From NCBI GenBank assembly GCA_003697135.1, contig RFGC01000037.1, positions 62,001-126,000 of the forward strand: a stretch of DNA of 64,000 bases, given 5' to 3'. Within the stretch, counting starts at the first letter, position 1. The number at the start of each line of letters is the position of its first letter. Positions 18,642 to 26,321 of this stretch are shown here, in pieces. This stretch comes from Acidobacteriota bacterium (GTDB lineage Bacteria; Acidobacteriota; Blastocatellia; Pyrinomonadales; Pyrinomonadaceae). Position numbers and translations under genes: made by a program. The notes under the pieces were generated by a model that saw nothing but the letters and a program-made list of their open reading frames with translations, was not told the DNA's origin and made no database searches.

Positions 18642-19834
18642 TGAAGATCGCTCTTTCGATGACTTTTTTAGCCTATATCGCTTTGTTGATTGGCTGTCCA
18701 GTGTTTCAAGATGGCAATCTTTCGACAAATTCTGAATCATTGAATCCAAGCTCCTCTCCAGTGTTGACGGTTGAAGGGGTTGGGGAAGCCGACGAAACTT
18801 TGAAGAAAGTTAAACAGGGCAACAAGAAAATTTTCGTTGGTTACATTGCAAGAAATTATGATGGGGCATATCAAGAATATCCGTTTTGGATGAGTTTATG
18901 GCAAAATGGCGAAAACCTTGGTGGTGAGTATTTTTATCTGAAATCTAGAGACAAACAGAAACTCAAACTTTCTGGAAAAATCACCAAGGACGGTAAGTTT
19001 TCTTTAGTAGAAACTGATCCGAGCGGTGCGAAAACAGGCGAGTTTAGAGGCGAATGGAGAACCGAAGAATATAAAAGCGTTATCAGTGGAGATTGGATAA
19101 ATCCAAAGAGCAGAAATAAATTGAGGTTTTATGCGTCTGAACAGATGATTTTCTTCAAAACAGATGCCGAGGTTAGACCTTTCATGAGAAGTGAAGAAAA
19201 CAAACAAAAGAGGTATCGTGTAGATGTTCAATATCCTGAAATTTACGGTGTAAGGAATGCTCAAATTTTCAACAATTTAGTAAAAGGACTAGCTGAACAA
19301 ATGGCTTCAGATTTTAGGACCGATGCTGAAGAATCATGGGAAGCGCTAAAAGCGGATAGAAATATGATGGAATCTCACAGTTTCATTGACCTGAAATATA
19401 ACATCACTTATGCCGACGAAAATGTTTTAAGCCTTTTCCTTAGTGAAAGTCGCTACTTTGCAGGAGCGGCGCACCCAAATCATGGGACTAGCACTATCAA
19501 CTTTGATATGGAGAAAGGAAGAACGTTTGCGTTAAGAGATTTGTTTAACTCACCCGATTACTTGGATGTAATTTCCCAATACTGCATCAAGAAGCTGAAG
19601 GCAAAGTTTCAGGAGGAATACGGTGATGCAGAAATACTGTGGGAAGAAGGAGCAAAGCCAGAGGAAGAAAACTACCGGAATTGGGCGATAACGAAAAATG
19701 GACTTTTGATAATTTTCAATCCTTATGAGGTTGCACCTTATGCCGCGGGCACTCAGGAAGTTTTGATAACATACGATAAGCTTAAGAGTATTCTCAAAAA
19801 GGATGGTCCGATTAAGTTCATCGTTTCGCAGTAG
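18641..19834 (+). CDS. Lipoprotein with DUF3298 (RsiV-like) domain
   Basis: This 397-residue lipoprotein has a signal peptide ending in 'ALLIGC', a good lipobox. Residues about 190-395 resemble the DUF4163/DUF3298 pair: 'YFAGAAHPNHGTSTINFDME', 'ALRDLFNSPDYLDVISQYC', and a C-terminal 'VAPYAAGTQEVLITYDKL'. The best known member is RsiV of Bacillus, an anti-sigma factor that binds lysozyme, but most members have no known role. The ATG at 18641 has AAGGAG eight bases upstream. The gene's 3' end overlaps the convergent ndh gene by 17 bases. Confidence 0.82.
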   Translation: MKIALSMTFLAYIALLIGCPVFQDGNLSTNSESLNPSSSPVLTVEGVGEADETLKKVKQGNKKIFVGYIARNYDGAYQEYPFWMSLWQNGENLGGEYFYLKSRDKQKLKLSGKITKDGKFSLVETDPSGAKTGEFRGEWRTEEYKSVISGDWINPKSRNKLRFYASEQMIFFKTDAEVRPFMRSEENKQKRYRVDVQYPEIYGVRNAQIFNNLVKGLAEQMASDFRTDAEESWEALKADRNMMESHSFIDLKYNITYADENVLSLFLSESRYFAGAAHPNHGTSTINFDMEKGRTFALRDLFNSPDYLDVISQYCIKKLKAKFQEEYGDAEILWEEGAKPEEENYRNWAITKNGLLIIFNPYEVAPYAAGTQEVLITYDKLKSILKKDGPIKFIVSQ

Positions 19835-21149
19835 GCAAGTTTTGCCTACTAGCAAATGTTTTGAGCAATTCTTCGGCATCTCCGGTGATGAGCCGAGCGC
19901 TTCGCTCCCGTGTAAAATAAGCCCAAATCCACTCTATCATTACTGAAACCTTGTTACGAAAGCCGATTAAAAAAATCAGATGCACAAAAAGCCACGTAAG
20001 CCAAGCTATTAAGCCAGATAGTTTTATTCTACCGATTTCTGCGATTGCCTTATTGCGCCCAATAGTTGCCATTGAACCTTTATCAACATACTTGAAAACT
20101 TTGCGTTCTTTTCCTTTCTGATCGCGAATGATATTTTCGGCAACTGTTTGAGCCATCTGGATTGCGGCTGGAGCCACTCCGGGAACAGGATTTCCATTAT
20201 CCATCTTCACAAAAGCCATGTCACCGATGACAAAAACGTTTTTGTGGTCTGGTATCGAGAGATCAGGATTGACAAGAACACGCCCGACTTTATCGGTTGG
20301 TGCTCCGAGTTTCTTCCCTAATGGCGAAGCAGAAACGCCAGTTGCCCAAAGCACTGCGCTACATTCAATCCATTCATCATTTACTAAAATTCGTCCCCGC
20401 TCAACTGCTTTGACAAAACTGTTTAAGTAAACTTCAACGCCTAAATCTTCAAGCTGTTTTTTTGCTTTTTGGGAAAGAGTTTCATCGAAACTACTCAAAA
20501 TGCGTGAAGCTCCTTCAAAAAGCATGACTCTAGCCTTTGTTGTGTCTATCAGCTTGAAATCTTTTGCTAAAGCACGTCGAGCTATGCCTGCAACTGCTCC
20601 AGCAAGCTCAACGCCTGTAGGTCCACCACCTATGATAGCGAAAGAAATCGGCTTTTGAATGCCTGTCAAAAGCGCTTCTCGTTCGGCGAGTTCAAAAACG
20701 AAAAGCAAGCGTCTTCGGATTTCTAATGCGTCTTCGAGAGTTTTCAGACCCGGTGCTAATTCTTCCCAATCTTCATGGCCAAAATAAGAATGTTTTGCGC
20801 CAGCCGCAACTATCAAATAATCAAAGAAAATTTCGCAGCGGTTATCATCGCTTTCTGGACAAGCGTTTATCTTCACAGCCTTACGATTCAGATCGAAATC
20901 AGTTACTTCACCCAAGATTACCTCGATGTTTTTGTAGCGATGCAAGATTCTTCTTATAGGTGAAGCTATCTCGCCCGGCGATAGCACGGCTGTTGCGACT
21001 TGATAGAGAAGCGGCTGAAACGTATGATGATTTTTTCGGTCAATCAGGATAACTTCAAAAGGTTTGTTTCCCAGTCTCTTAGCGGCTTCAAGCCCACCGA
21101 ATCCGCCACCAATTATTACGACTTTCGGTTTCTCTTTGAAATTACGCAT
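19818..21149 (-). CDS. ndh: NAD(P)/FAD-dependent oxidoreductase, type II NADH dehydrogenase
   Basis: This 443-residue flavoprotein passes electrons from NADH to quinone without pumping protons. It has two Rossmann motifs: FAD-binding 'VVIIGGGFGGLEAAKRLG' and NADH-binding 'FAIIGGGPTGVELAGA'. It also has 'HHTFQPLLYQVATAVL' and 'VFVIGDMAFV' of the NDH-2 family, and a C-terminal hydrophobic/amphipathic segment ('LIAWLTWLFVHLIFLIGFRNK') for membrane attachment. ATG 21149 gives the usual start. It converges on the DUF3298 gene, and a perfect palindrome sits at the overlap. Confidence 0.93.
   Translation of the reverse strand: MRNFKEKPKVVIIGGGFGGLEAAKRLGNKPFEVILIDRKNHHTFQPLLYQVATAVLSPGEIASPIRRILHRYKNIEVILGEVTDFDLNRKAVKINACPESDDNRCEIFFDYLIVAAGAKHSYFGHEDWEELAPGLKTLEDALEIRRRLLFVFELAEREALLTGIQKPISFAIIGGGPTGVELAGAVAGIARRALAKDFKLIDTTKARVMLFEGASRILSSFDETLSQKAKKQLEDLGVEVYLNSFVKAVERGRILVNDEWIECSAVLWATGVSASPLGKKLGAPTDKVGRVLVNPDLSIPDHKNVFVIGDMAFVKMDNGNPVPGVAPAAIQMAQTVAENIIRDQKGKERKVFKYVDKGSMATIGRNKAIAEIGRIKLSGLIAWLTWLFVHLIFLIGFRNKVSVMIEWIWAYFTRERSARLITGDAEELLKTFASRQNLPTAKR
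19830..19850. terminator. Perfect 21-base palindrome at the convergent gene ends
   Basis: AGTAGGCAA and TTGCCTACT form a nine-base-pair stem with a three-base loop, starting in the stop codon of the DUF3298 gene and lying inside the last codons of ndh. There is no T tract on either side, so it is a possible bidirectional terminator or mRNA 3'-end stabiliser rather than a classical terminator. Confidence 0.45.
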
Positions 21150-21227
21150 TTGCTATTTGATCCTTATGAAGGCTAACTTCATTTTATCAAACGGGTTTCA
21201 GGTTTGGCGTGACAAACAGGAGGGAAG

Positions 21228-21303
<76 letters not shown>

Positions 21304-21326
21304 TTTTAACAAAGAGCGAAATATAG

Positions 21327-21355
21327 ATTGTAAAAAAGCCTCTAGCGTTATGCAA
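21327..21355 (-). promoter_or_regulatory. Sigma-70-type promoter of tRNA-Phe
   Basis: On the minus strand TTGCAT (21350-21355) and TACAAT (21327-21332) are separated by 17 bases, with the -10 box 24 bases before the tRNA 5' end. Confidence 0.65.
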
Positions 21356-21405
21356 ATCCACTTTGGCTTTTGAGCAAAAATTATTCTAGAAAAATTTTCA
21401 AGCTT

Positions 21406-21846
21406 TCAGTCATTTTCATCAACACCGAAATATCTCATCCATTGGCTTATTTCTTCAGGCTTGACCGTCAAATCTTCTTTTTCGTTTTTCTCGACCTTAA
21501 GCTTCTTTAGTTTAGAGCTGAAATCTTTTGTTGAGATGGTTTTTGCACCACATCGGCGGCAGTAAGAGGCAAGCTCTAGGTCACTAGTTACAACAACAAG
21601 CGTGTGCCTTTCTTTAGAGCCTTCAACAAAAGATTTTATGAAGCTATCGGCATCGGAGTTTCTTGAGTAAAAAACTTTTATACCTTTATAGCTTGAGCCG
21701 TGAGGGAAGAAGTTTTCCTCGCCTCCATCGAAGACTACAGAAACTTGTTTGAGCTTTGCAAGCCCGAAAAGTTTATCCAAGAGCGCCTTTCTGGTGTTGA
21801 CCCCAAGCGTCTTCATCAAATTGTTTCCGTCAATCAAATAGCCCAT
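21406..21846 (-). CDS. NYN-domain (YacP-like) putative ribonuclease
   Basis: This 146-residue protein starts 'MGYLIDGNNLMKTLG', the first acidic motif of the NYN/PIN-like nuclease fold, with further motifs 'VSVVFDGGEE', 'RNSDADSFIKSFVE' and 'LVVVTSDLELASYCRRCGA' supplying the remaining acidic residues. Bacterial YacP/Rae1 proteins of this type cleave mRNA on the ribosome; that role is inferred from the family only. The C-terminal 30 residues are charged. It lies alone between tRNA-Phe and the superoxide dismutase gene. Confidence 0.82.
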   Translation of the reverse strand: MGYLIDGNNLMKTLGVNTRKALLDKLFGLAKLKQVSVVFDGGEENFFPHGSSYKGIKVFYSRNSDADSFIKSFVEGSKERHTLVVVTSDLELASYCRRCGAKTISTKDFSSKLKKLKVEKNEKEDLTVKPEEISQWMRYFGVDEND

Positions 21847-21919
21847 TTCTCAATGCTTGCATCTAGACTTCTTTATGCCTGCATCAATGTTGCTCGCGTA
21901 ATTTTTCGGTAAGCTGGTG

Positions 21920-22630
21920 CTATGGCAATCTTTGAGCAACCTTTGTCCAATCAACATTTTTGAACAGAGCTTCGATATAGGCTTTGCGGCCACCTGCGCC
22001 GAATTGTTTTACGTAAGCATGTTCCCATACGTCGAGGACGAAAATAGGCATAAAGCCCGGGGGATTGCCATTTTCATGGTCTGAAATCCAAAAGTTTTGT
22101 AAGCCTTTTGTTACGGGATCATAGTAGAGAATAGCCCATCCAATCCCGCGCATCATTGCAGTTCTTGTAATATCGGCTACCCAGTTCTCCCAACTTCCCC
22201 AGACAGCAGAGACTGCTTTTTTGAATTTTTCATCAACAGGTGAGCCTTCGGGTTTGAGCATTCCGAAGTAGTATTCATGAAGTCTCATTCCGGCATATTC
22301 AAAACCTAAACGCCGACGAACTTCAGAAAACTCTGTGGTATCAGCCTTGCCCGCTTCGAGCATTTCCATCATTACGCTTTGCGCTTTGTTGACATTGTTT
22401 ACATAACCTTTGTAAAGGCTGTAGTGTTGTTCGAGCATGTCTTTATCAAGTCCTTTCAGCCCATCGAAGTTGTAGGTTAGTGCTGTGTAGTTGGTGAATT
22501 TGAAAGCAGAAGATTTGTTTTGAGTATTTGCACTTTGCGCTTCGGCTTTTAGTAAATCAGAACTTGCGACAAGAACGCCTGCACCTATTGCAAAAAGCGA
22601 AGCTATGGCTTCTCTGCGATTTGTTTTCAT
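21920..22630 (-). CDS. Tat-exported Fe/Mn-type superoxide dismutase
   Basis: This 236-residue protein has a twin-arginine signal ('TNRREAIASLFAIGAGVL') and a C-terminal Fe/Mn-SOD fold. The four metal ligands can be placed as H69, H118, D200 and H204 (the last two in 'LDVWEHAYV'), and the gateway Tyr is in 'YKGYVNNVN'. The second and third histidines of the usual HxxxHHxxYV helix are replaced by Leu-Tyr-Lys, so the second shell differs from typical cytoplasmic enzymes. It would remove superoxide in the periplasm. AGGAGGG lies three to four bases before ATG 22630. It is divergent from deoC. Confidence 0.88.
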   Translation of the reverse strand: MKTNRREAIASLFAIGAGVLVASSDLLKAEAQSANTQNKSSAFKFTNYTALTYNFDGLKGLDKDMLEQHYSLYKGYVNNVNKAQSVMMEMLEAGKADTTEFSEVRRRLGFEYAGMRLHEYYFGMLKPEGSPVDEKFKKAVSAVWGSWENWVADITRTAMMRGIGWAILYYDPVTKGLQNFWISDHENGNPPGFMPIFVLDVWEHAYVKQFGAGGRKAYIEALFKNVDWTKVAQRLP

Positions 22631-22743
22631 TTTCCCTCCTTTTTGTTTGATTGTTTACAAATCCAGTTTAATTCAGTCTTGATGATTTAGTCTAATGAAC
22701 ATGGCTTTTTTATCAAAAGTGCAAAGGTTGTAAAATTATAGCG

Positions 22744-23595
22744 ATGAGCAGCAATTACGAAAAACTTGTAGAGCAGATAACAGATTTAGTTCTGGCAAGG
22801 TTGGGAGAGGAAAATTTCTGTCCCTCTTTTTGCAGAGCCGATGTTGAAAGAATAGTTGATGCTGGAGCTTCACGCATCGGGATCGTTTTGGGCGAGACAG
22901 CAACAGCCCGTGATTGGGCAAGCATAATTGATCATACACTTCTAAAGCCAGAAGCTACTGAATCCGAAATCAAAAGGCTTTGTCAAGAGGCTGTAGAATA
23001 TGGGTTTGCTTCCGTTTGCGTTAATCCTGTTTGGGTTAGGAAAGCGGCGGAGTTTTTGGAAGGCAGTAAAATTCCAGTCTGCACGGTGATAGGTTTTCCT
23101 TTGGGAGCGACTCTTTCGGATGTAAAGGCTTATGAAACGCGCCGCGTCATATTCGATGGCGCACGAGAAGTTGATATGGTCATCAACATAGGTGCTTTGA
23201 AATCAGGAGATTATTGCGCTGTCGAGGAAGACATAAGAGCCGTTGTTCGAGTAGCACACGAGCATGGAGTTTTATGTAAAGTGATAATCGAGACGGCACT
23301 TTTGACAGATGATGAGAAAGTTAGCGCTTGCTTAGCCGCCAAAAATGCAGGTGCAGATTTTGTTAAAACTTCAACAGGATTTTCAAAAGGTGGGGCAACC
23401 GTTCATGATGTTGCCTTGATGCGAAGAGTTGTAGGTCATGAACTCGGTGTTAAAGCATCGGGTGGTGTTAAAAGCCTCGAAGATGCAAAGGAAATGGTAA
23501 AAGCTGGGGCAACAAGAATAGGTGCAAGTGCAGGCGTTAAAATAGCAAAAGAAGTGGAAGGCGTAAGATCAACTGTTATTTCTGGACAGTATTGA
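22744..23595 (+). CDS. deoC: Deoxyribose-phosphate aldolase with N-terminal extension
   Basis: This 283-residue class I aldolase interconverts 2-deoxyribose-5-phosphate with acetaldehyde and glyceraldehyde-3-phosphate. The TIM barrel begins near residue 58 ('[18 protein letters not shown]') and contains '[16 protein letters not shown]', the '[15 protein letters not shown]' lysine and the Schiff-base K208 in '[14 protein letters not shown]'. The first 55 residues are extra: an amphipathic helix ([19 protein letters not shown]), then a Cys-containing stretch and a linker. This arrangement resembles encapsulation peptides of microcompartment enzymes. No shell-protein gene is in the window. Confidence 0.92.
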   Translation: MSSNYEKLVEQITDLVLARLGEENFCPSFCRADVERIVDAGASRIGIVLGETATARDWASIIDHTLLKPEATESEIKRLCQEAVEYGFASVCVNPVWVRKAAEFLEGSKIPVCTVIGFPLGATLSDVKAYETRRVIFDGAREVDMVINIGALKSGDYCAVEEDIRAVVRVAHEHGVLCKVIIETALLTDDEKVSACLAAKNAGADFVKTSTGFSKGGATVHDVALMRRVVGHELGVKASGGVKSLEDAKEMVKAGATRIGASAGVKIAKEVEGVRSTVISGQY

Positions 23596-23650
23596 CTTTG
23601 CTAGAAAAACTCCGCTTTTGGTTGTTCTTTCAAAAGTTAGAAACTAGAAA

Positions 23651-23677
23651 CTTACTGCATGTTTAGTTTGCAGTAAG
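23651..23677. terminator. Hairpin between deoC and tRNA-Leu
   Basis: CTTACTGCA and TGCAGTAAG form a perfect nine-base stem with a nine-base loop between the convergent deoC and tRNA-Leu. T-rich sequence follows it in the minus direction (TTTCTAGTTTC), so it most likely ends the tRNA-Leu transcript and may also serve deoC. Confidence 0.5.
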
Positions 23678-23688
23678 GAAAAATAAAT

Positions 23689-23779
23689 TGGTGCTGAGGG
23701 CGGGACTCGAACCCGCATGAGACCTTTCGGTCTCACAGGATTTTAAGTCCTGTGCGTCTACCTATTTCGCCACCCCAGC
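23689..23779 (-). tRNA. tRNA-Leu (TAA)
   Basis: This is a 91-base class II tRNA with encoded CCA. The acceptor is GCTGGGG/CCTCAGC, the anticodon stem is CAGGA/TCCTG with loop CTTAAAA (anticodon TAA), the long variable arm is GAGACC-GAAA-GGTCTC, and the T arm has GGTTCGAGTCC. Confidence 0.97.
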
Positions 23780-23876
23780 TCCCCCAAAACATTTCAAAAA
23801 TCAAGATTCTTAAGTTCATAGATTATCACAATGGACTAAAACATCAAAAATTCGTTAAACTAAAAAAGAAGTTGTT

Positions 23877-24353
23877 ATGGAATACGCTTGGATTTTCTGG
23901 TTGGTGTTGGGAATAGTCCTCATAGTTGCAGAGATATTCACCTTTGGATTTGTGCTTTTTTGGTTTGGCATAGGAGCGCTTTTAGCGGCGTTGGTGGGTT
24001 TCTTAGGATTTGGTTTTGTGGCTCAGTTTCTTGTTTTTGCCACTGTCTCAATCTTGCTCACGGTGCTTTCAAGAACGATTTTTTCGAGTCTGCTTCCATC
24101 AGGTCAGGAAAATGCGATTCTTACAGGCGTTGATGCTTTGCCCGGAAAAATCGGCACGGTTACAAGTCCGAGCAAAGGAGCGTTGAACGAAGCGGCAGTA
24201 AGGGTTTATGGTTCCGTATGGACAGCTTTTCCCGAAGAAGGTGAAGAAGCACTCGAAGAAGGCGAAAAGGTTGTTGTAACTCGTGTAGAAGGAGCTTCTA
24301 TTTACGTTAGGAAAGTTAAGAAATTACCGCCTGACTGGCGTCAATCGAGTTGA
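23877..24353 (+). CDS. NfeD-family membrane protein
   Basis: This 158-residue protein has two or three closely packed hydrophobic segments (about 5-75: 'WIFWLVLGIVLIVAEIFTFG', 'VLFWFGIGALLAALVG', 'FLVFATVSILLTVLS') and a C-terminal soluble OB-fold domain of about 65 residues ('LPGKIGTVTSPSKG' to 'EGEKVVVTRVEGASIYVRKV'). This is the short NfeD1b type, usually paired with a stomatin/SPFH protein, which is not adjacent here. The function is in membrane-domain organisation or quality control by family inference. Confidence 0.88.
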   Translation: MEYAWIFWLVLGIVLIVAEIFTFGFVLFWFGIGALLAALVGFLGFGFVAQFLVFATVSILLTVLSRTIFSSLLPSGQENAILTGVDALPGKIGTVTSPSKGALNEAAVRVYGSVWTAFPEEGEEALEEGEKVVVTRVEGASIYVRKVKKLPPDWRQSS

Positions 24354-24413
24354 ATGAAGACACAACGAGGATTTGAAACTACCGAATTCAAAAAGAGCCG
24401 TTGTTGAGTCAAG

Positions 24414-25169
24414 TTATTTTTTCAGAAACTTTGCTATCCCGTCTTGGCAGTCTTTCGTAAAGCGTGCGATTGTGTTGATTTCTGCTCCGATTTGCAAAGA
24501 TGCATCAAAGCCCATTCCGTCCATCTGATAGAGCAATTTTTTCGATAGCTTAATTGCTGATCGAGATAGATTTTTGTAAACGGAAACGTATGAATTGACG
24601 TTTTTGTGGAAATTTTCATCTTCAAAGACTTTGTTAACTAGACCCATTTTTTCAGCTTCTTCGGCTGAAAAATCGAAACCTTGAGTAATCAACTCGAAGG
24701 CTTTCTTTTCAGGGAGATTTCGTCTCAAGATCGCCATTACCATTGCGGGAACGAATCCGATTTTAACTTCTGGATAGCCAAAGCGGGCTGATTTCGACGC
24801 TAAAACAATGTCGCAAGCAGTTGCTAAACCGCATCCACCAGCAAATGCTTTGCCCGTTACTGCGGCTATTACGGGAAGACTTAATTTTCGTATTATCAAA
24901 AACAAATGCATTAAGTTTTCTGCGTCCGCAAAGTTTTCCATAATGTCTGCTTGTGACATTTTTTGAAGCATTGAAAGATCAGCTCCGGAACAAAAGTCTT
25001 TTCCAGCTCCACGAATCACCACTGCGCAGACATCAGTTCTTTCGTTGATTTCAAAGAGTGCTTTTTTGAGAGAATTGACAAGTGCTTCATTTAGCGCATT
25101 TCTTTTTTCTGGACGATTTAGCGTTAAGAAAGCTATGGAATCATCGAATTCAACTATTAACTCTGACAT
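24414..25169 (-). CDS. Enoyl-CoA hydratase/isomerase family protein
   Basis: This 251-residue crotonase-fold enzyme has 'LNRPEKRNALNEAL', the first oxyanion-hole segment 'GAGKDFCSGADLSM' and the second 'AGGCGLATACDIVLAS', with Glu in 'GYPEVKIGFVPA'. It could act in fatty-acid, isoprenoid or amino-acid degradation. Methylglutaconyl-CoA hydratase-like use is possible given the adjacent AtuA-like gene. AGGAG lies before ATG 25169. The gap to the downstream AtuA-like gene on the minus strand is reversed: that gene lies upstream at 25252-25605, 82 bases away in the same direction. Confidence 0.9.
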   Translation of the reverse strand: MSELIVEFDDSIAFLTLNRPEKRNALNEALVNSLKKALFEINERTDVCAVVIRGAGKDFCSGADLSMLQKMSQADIMENFADAENLMHLFLIIRKLSLPVIAAVTGKAFAGGCGLATACDIVLASKSARFGYPEVKIGFVPAMVMAILRRNLPEKKAFELITQGFDFSAEEAEKMGLVNKVFEDENFHKNVNSYVSVYKNLSRSAIKLSKKLLYQMDGMGFDASLQIGAEINTIARFTKDCQDGIAKFLKK

Positions 25170-25251
25170 AATTTGCTCCTTTGTTGAGATGGTTTATTGA
25201 AAGTTTTGACAGAAAGCACAAACAGAAGGCTTGGTTTTTCATTCTGTCGAA

Positions 25252-25605
25252 TTATGATTTCGGTTTCAGATTCAATTGCTCGGCCTCTTCTTCGCTGATT
25301 TCTATTTCCATTCGCAAAAGTGCAGTTGAAAAGGTTTTTCCTTGTGCGTCGGTCATCAGGCTCAAAGTTCCGCCACCGCCGAGAGATTCGTGAAGAAGAA
25401 AGTTCAATGCTTTCAAATTCGGTAGTTCATATCTTTCCACTTTTCCTTTCACCATTGGCCCAAAATGCTCTTTGACTCTTTCGGCAGTTACTTCACGAAC
25501 CAAGATCGGATAATACTCATCTTTCAAGGCTATTAGACCGATATTTACCGTATCGCCTTTATCGCCACTGCGGCCATGTGCTAGTTGCAAAAGTCGCACT
25601 TTCAT
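25252..25605 (-). CDS. AtuA-like ferredoxin-fold domain protein (stand-alone)
   Basis: This 117-residue protein corresponds to the C-terminal domain of AtuA/DUF1446 proteins: it starts 'KVRLLQLAHGRSGDKGDTVNIGL' (broken here after the typical ARSGDKG motif) and ends in 'LNFLLHESLGGGGTLSLMTDAQGK'. AtuA proteins belong to acyclic terpene and branched-chain acyl-CoA catabolism and are thought to act with carboxylases. As a separate small gene next to an enoyl-CoA hydratase it probably serves a similar acyl-CoA pathway, but the main DUF1446 domain is not in the window. Confidence 0.8.
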   Translation of the reverse strand: MKVRLLQLAHGRSGDKGDTVNIGLIALKDEYYPILVREVTAERVKEHFGPMVKGKVERYELPNLKALNFLLHESLGGGGTLSLMTDAQGKTFSTALLRMEIEISEEEAEQLNLKPKS

Positions 25606-25644
25606 ACGTTTTTATCGAATATTCTACATCTTTGAGCAATTCCA

Positions 25645-26208
25645 TCACAAATCAGGGATTTCCGTTTGCAAATTTCGAGATTGCCACAAGGAAAAATAAT
25701 GAAAAGCGGCTACTACGAGAGAGTGCTTTATGCGTCCAGATTGAATAAGTTCTGAGATTTCTTCCAGTTTCACAAGCGTAGTTGTGACAGATTCGTTTTC
25801 GTCAAAATTGACATTTCCCGTTTTTGAAGCGTTCAGAGCAAGGAAATGATAGAGTTTGTTGTTTTGGATCGCAGGATTGGGATTTGACTCGCCTAAAAGA
25901 ATCCATTTTTCTGCTGAAAAACCTGTTTCTTCTGAAAGCTCGCGTCTGGCGGCATCTTCAGCAGTTTCGCCTTCATCAATCATTCCGCCTGGGATTTCAA
26001 GTATCACTTCTTCAGTTCCATACCGAAATTGCTCTATCAAGACAACTTCTTGCTTGTCTGTTAAGGCTATTATGTTGACCCAATCAGGATTCTCGATAAC
26101 GTAAACTTTGATTTCCTTGCCGTCGCTTCTAACCGAGTCTTCACGGACTTTGAAAACCTTGCAGTCTGCTAAAAGGCGTGATTTTTCTCTTTTCCAAATT
26201 TTGACCAT
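25645..26208 (-). CDS. Nudix hydrolase (ADP-ribose pyrophosphatase-like)
   Basis: This 187-residue enzyme has a full Nudix box: 'GGMIDEGETAEDAARRELSEETGF', here described by its G, E, REL and EE residues. The N-terminal beta segment ('KIWKREKSRLLADCKVFKVRED') and 'VVLIEQFRYGTEEVILEIPGG' are typical of the ADP-sugar pyrophosphatase subgroup. ADP-ribose or a related sugar nucleotide is the likely substrate. ATG 26208 is preferred over TTG 26253. It is divergent from the photolyase gene, and its 3' end is 39 bases from the AtuA-like gene. Confidence 0.9.
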   Translation of the reverse strand: MVKIWKREKSRLLADCKVFKVREDSVRSDGKEIKVYVIENPDWVNIIALTDKQEVVLIEQFRYGTEEVILEIPGGMIDEGETAEDAARRELSEETGFSAEKWILLGESNPNPAIQNNKLYHFLALNASKTGNVNFDENESVTTTLVKLEEISELIQSGRIKHSLVVAAFHYFSLWQSRNLQTEIPDL

Positions 26209-26321
26209 AGGAGCAAAAAAGAAAGTGTAACTTGAGTTTGATGGATTATTCAAAGAGCAGAAAACTTGAAGTTTAGTTACTCGGCAAAATCCTGCTTGTG
26301 CAGAATCGGACAGATGCTTTA

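Noticed and set aside
21200-21227. Twelve-base sequence TGTCACGCCAAA shared downstream of tRNA-Phe (minus) and tRNA-Ser (41160)
   Set aside because: A 12-base match between two sites is expected by chance many times in 64 kb, and the similarity does not extend.
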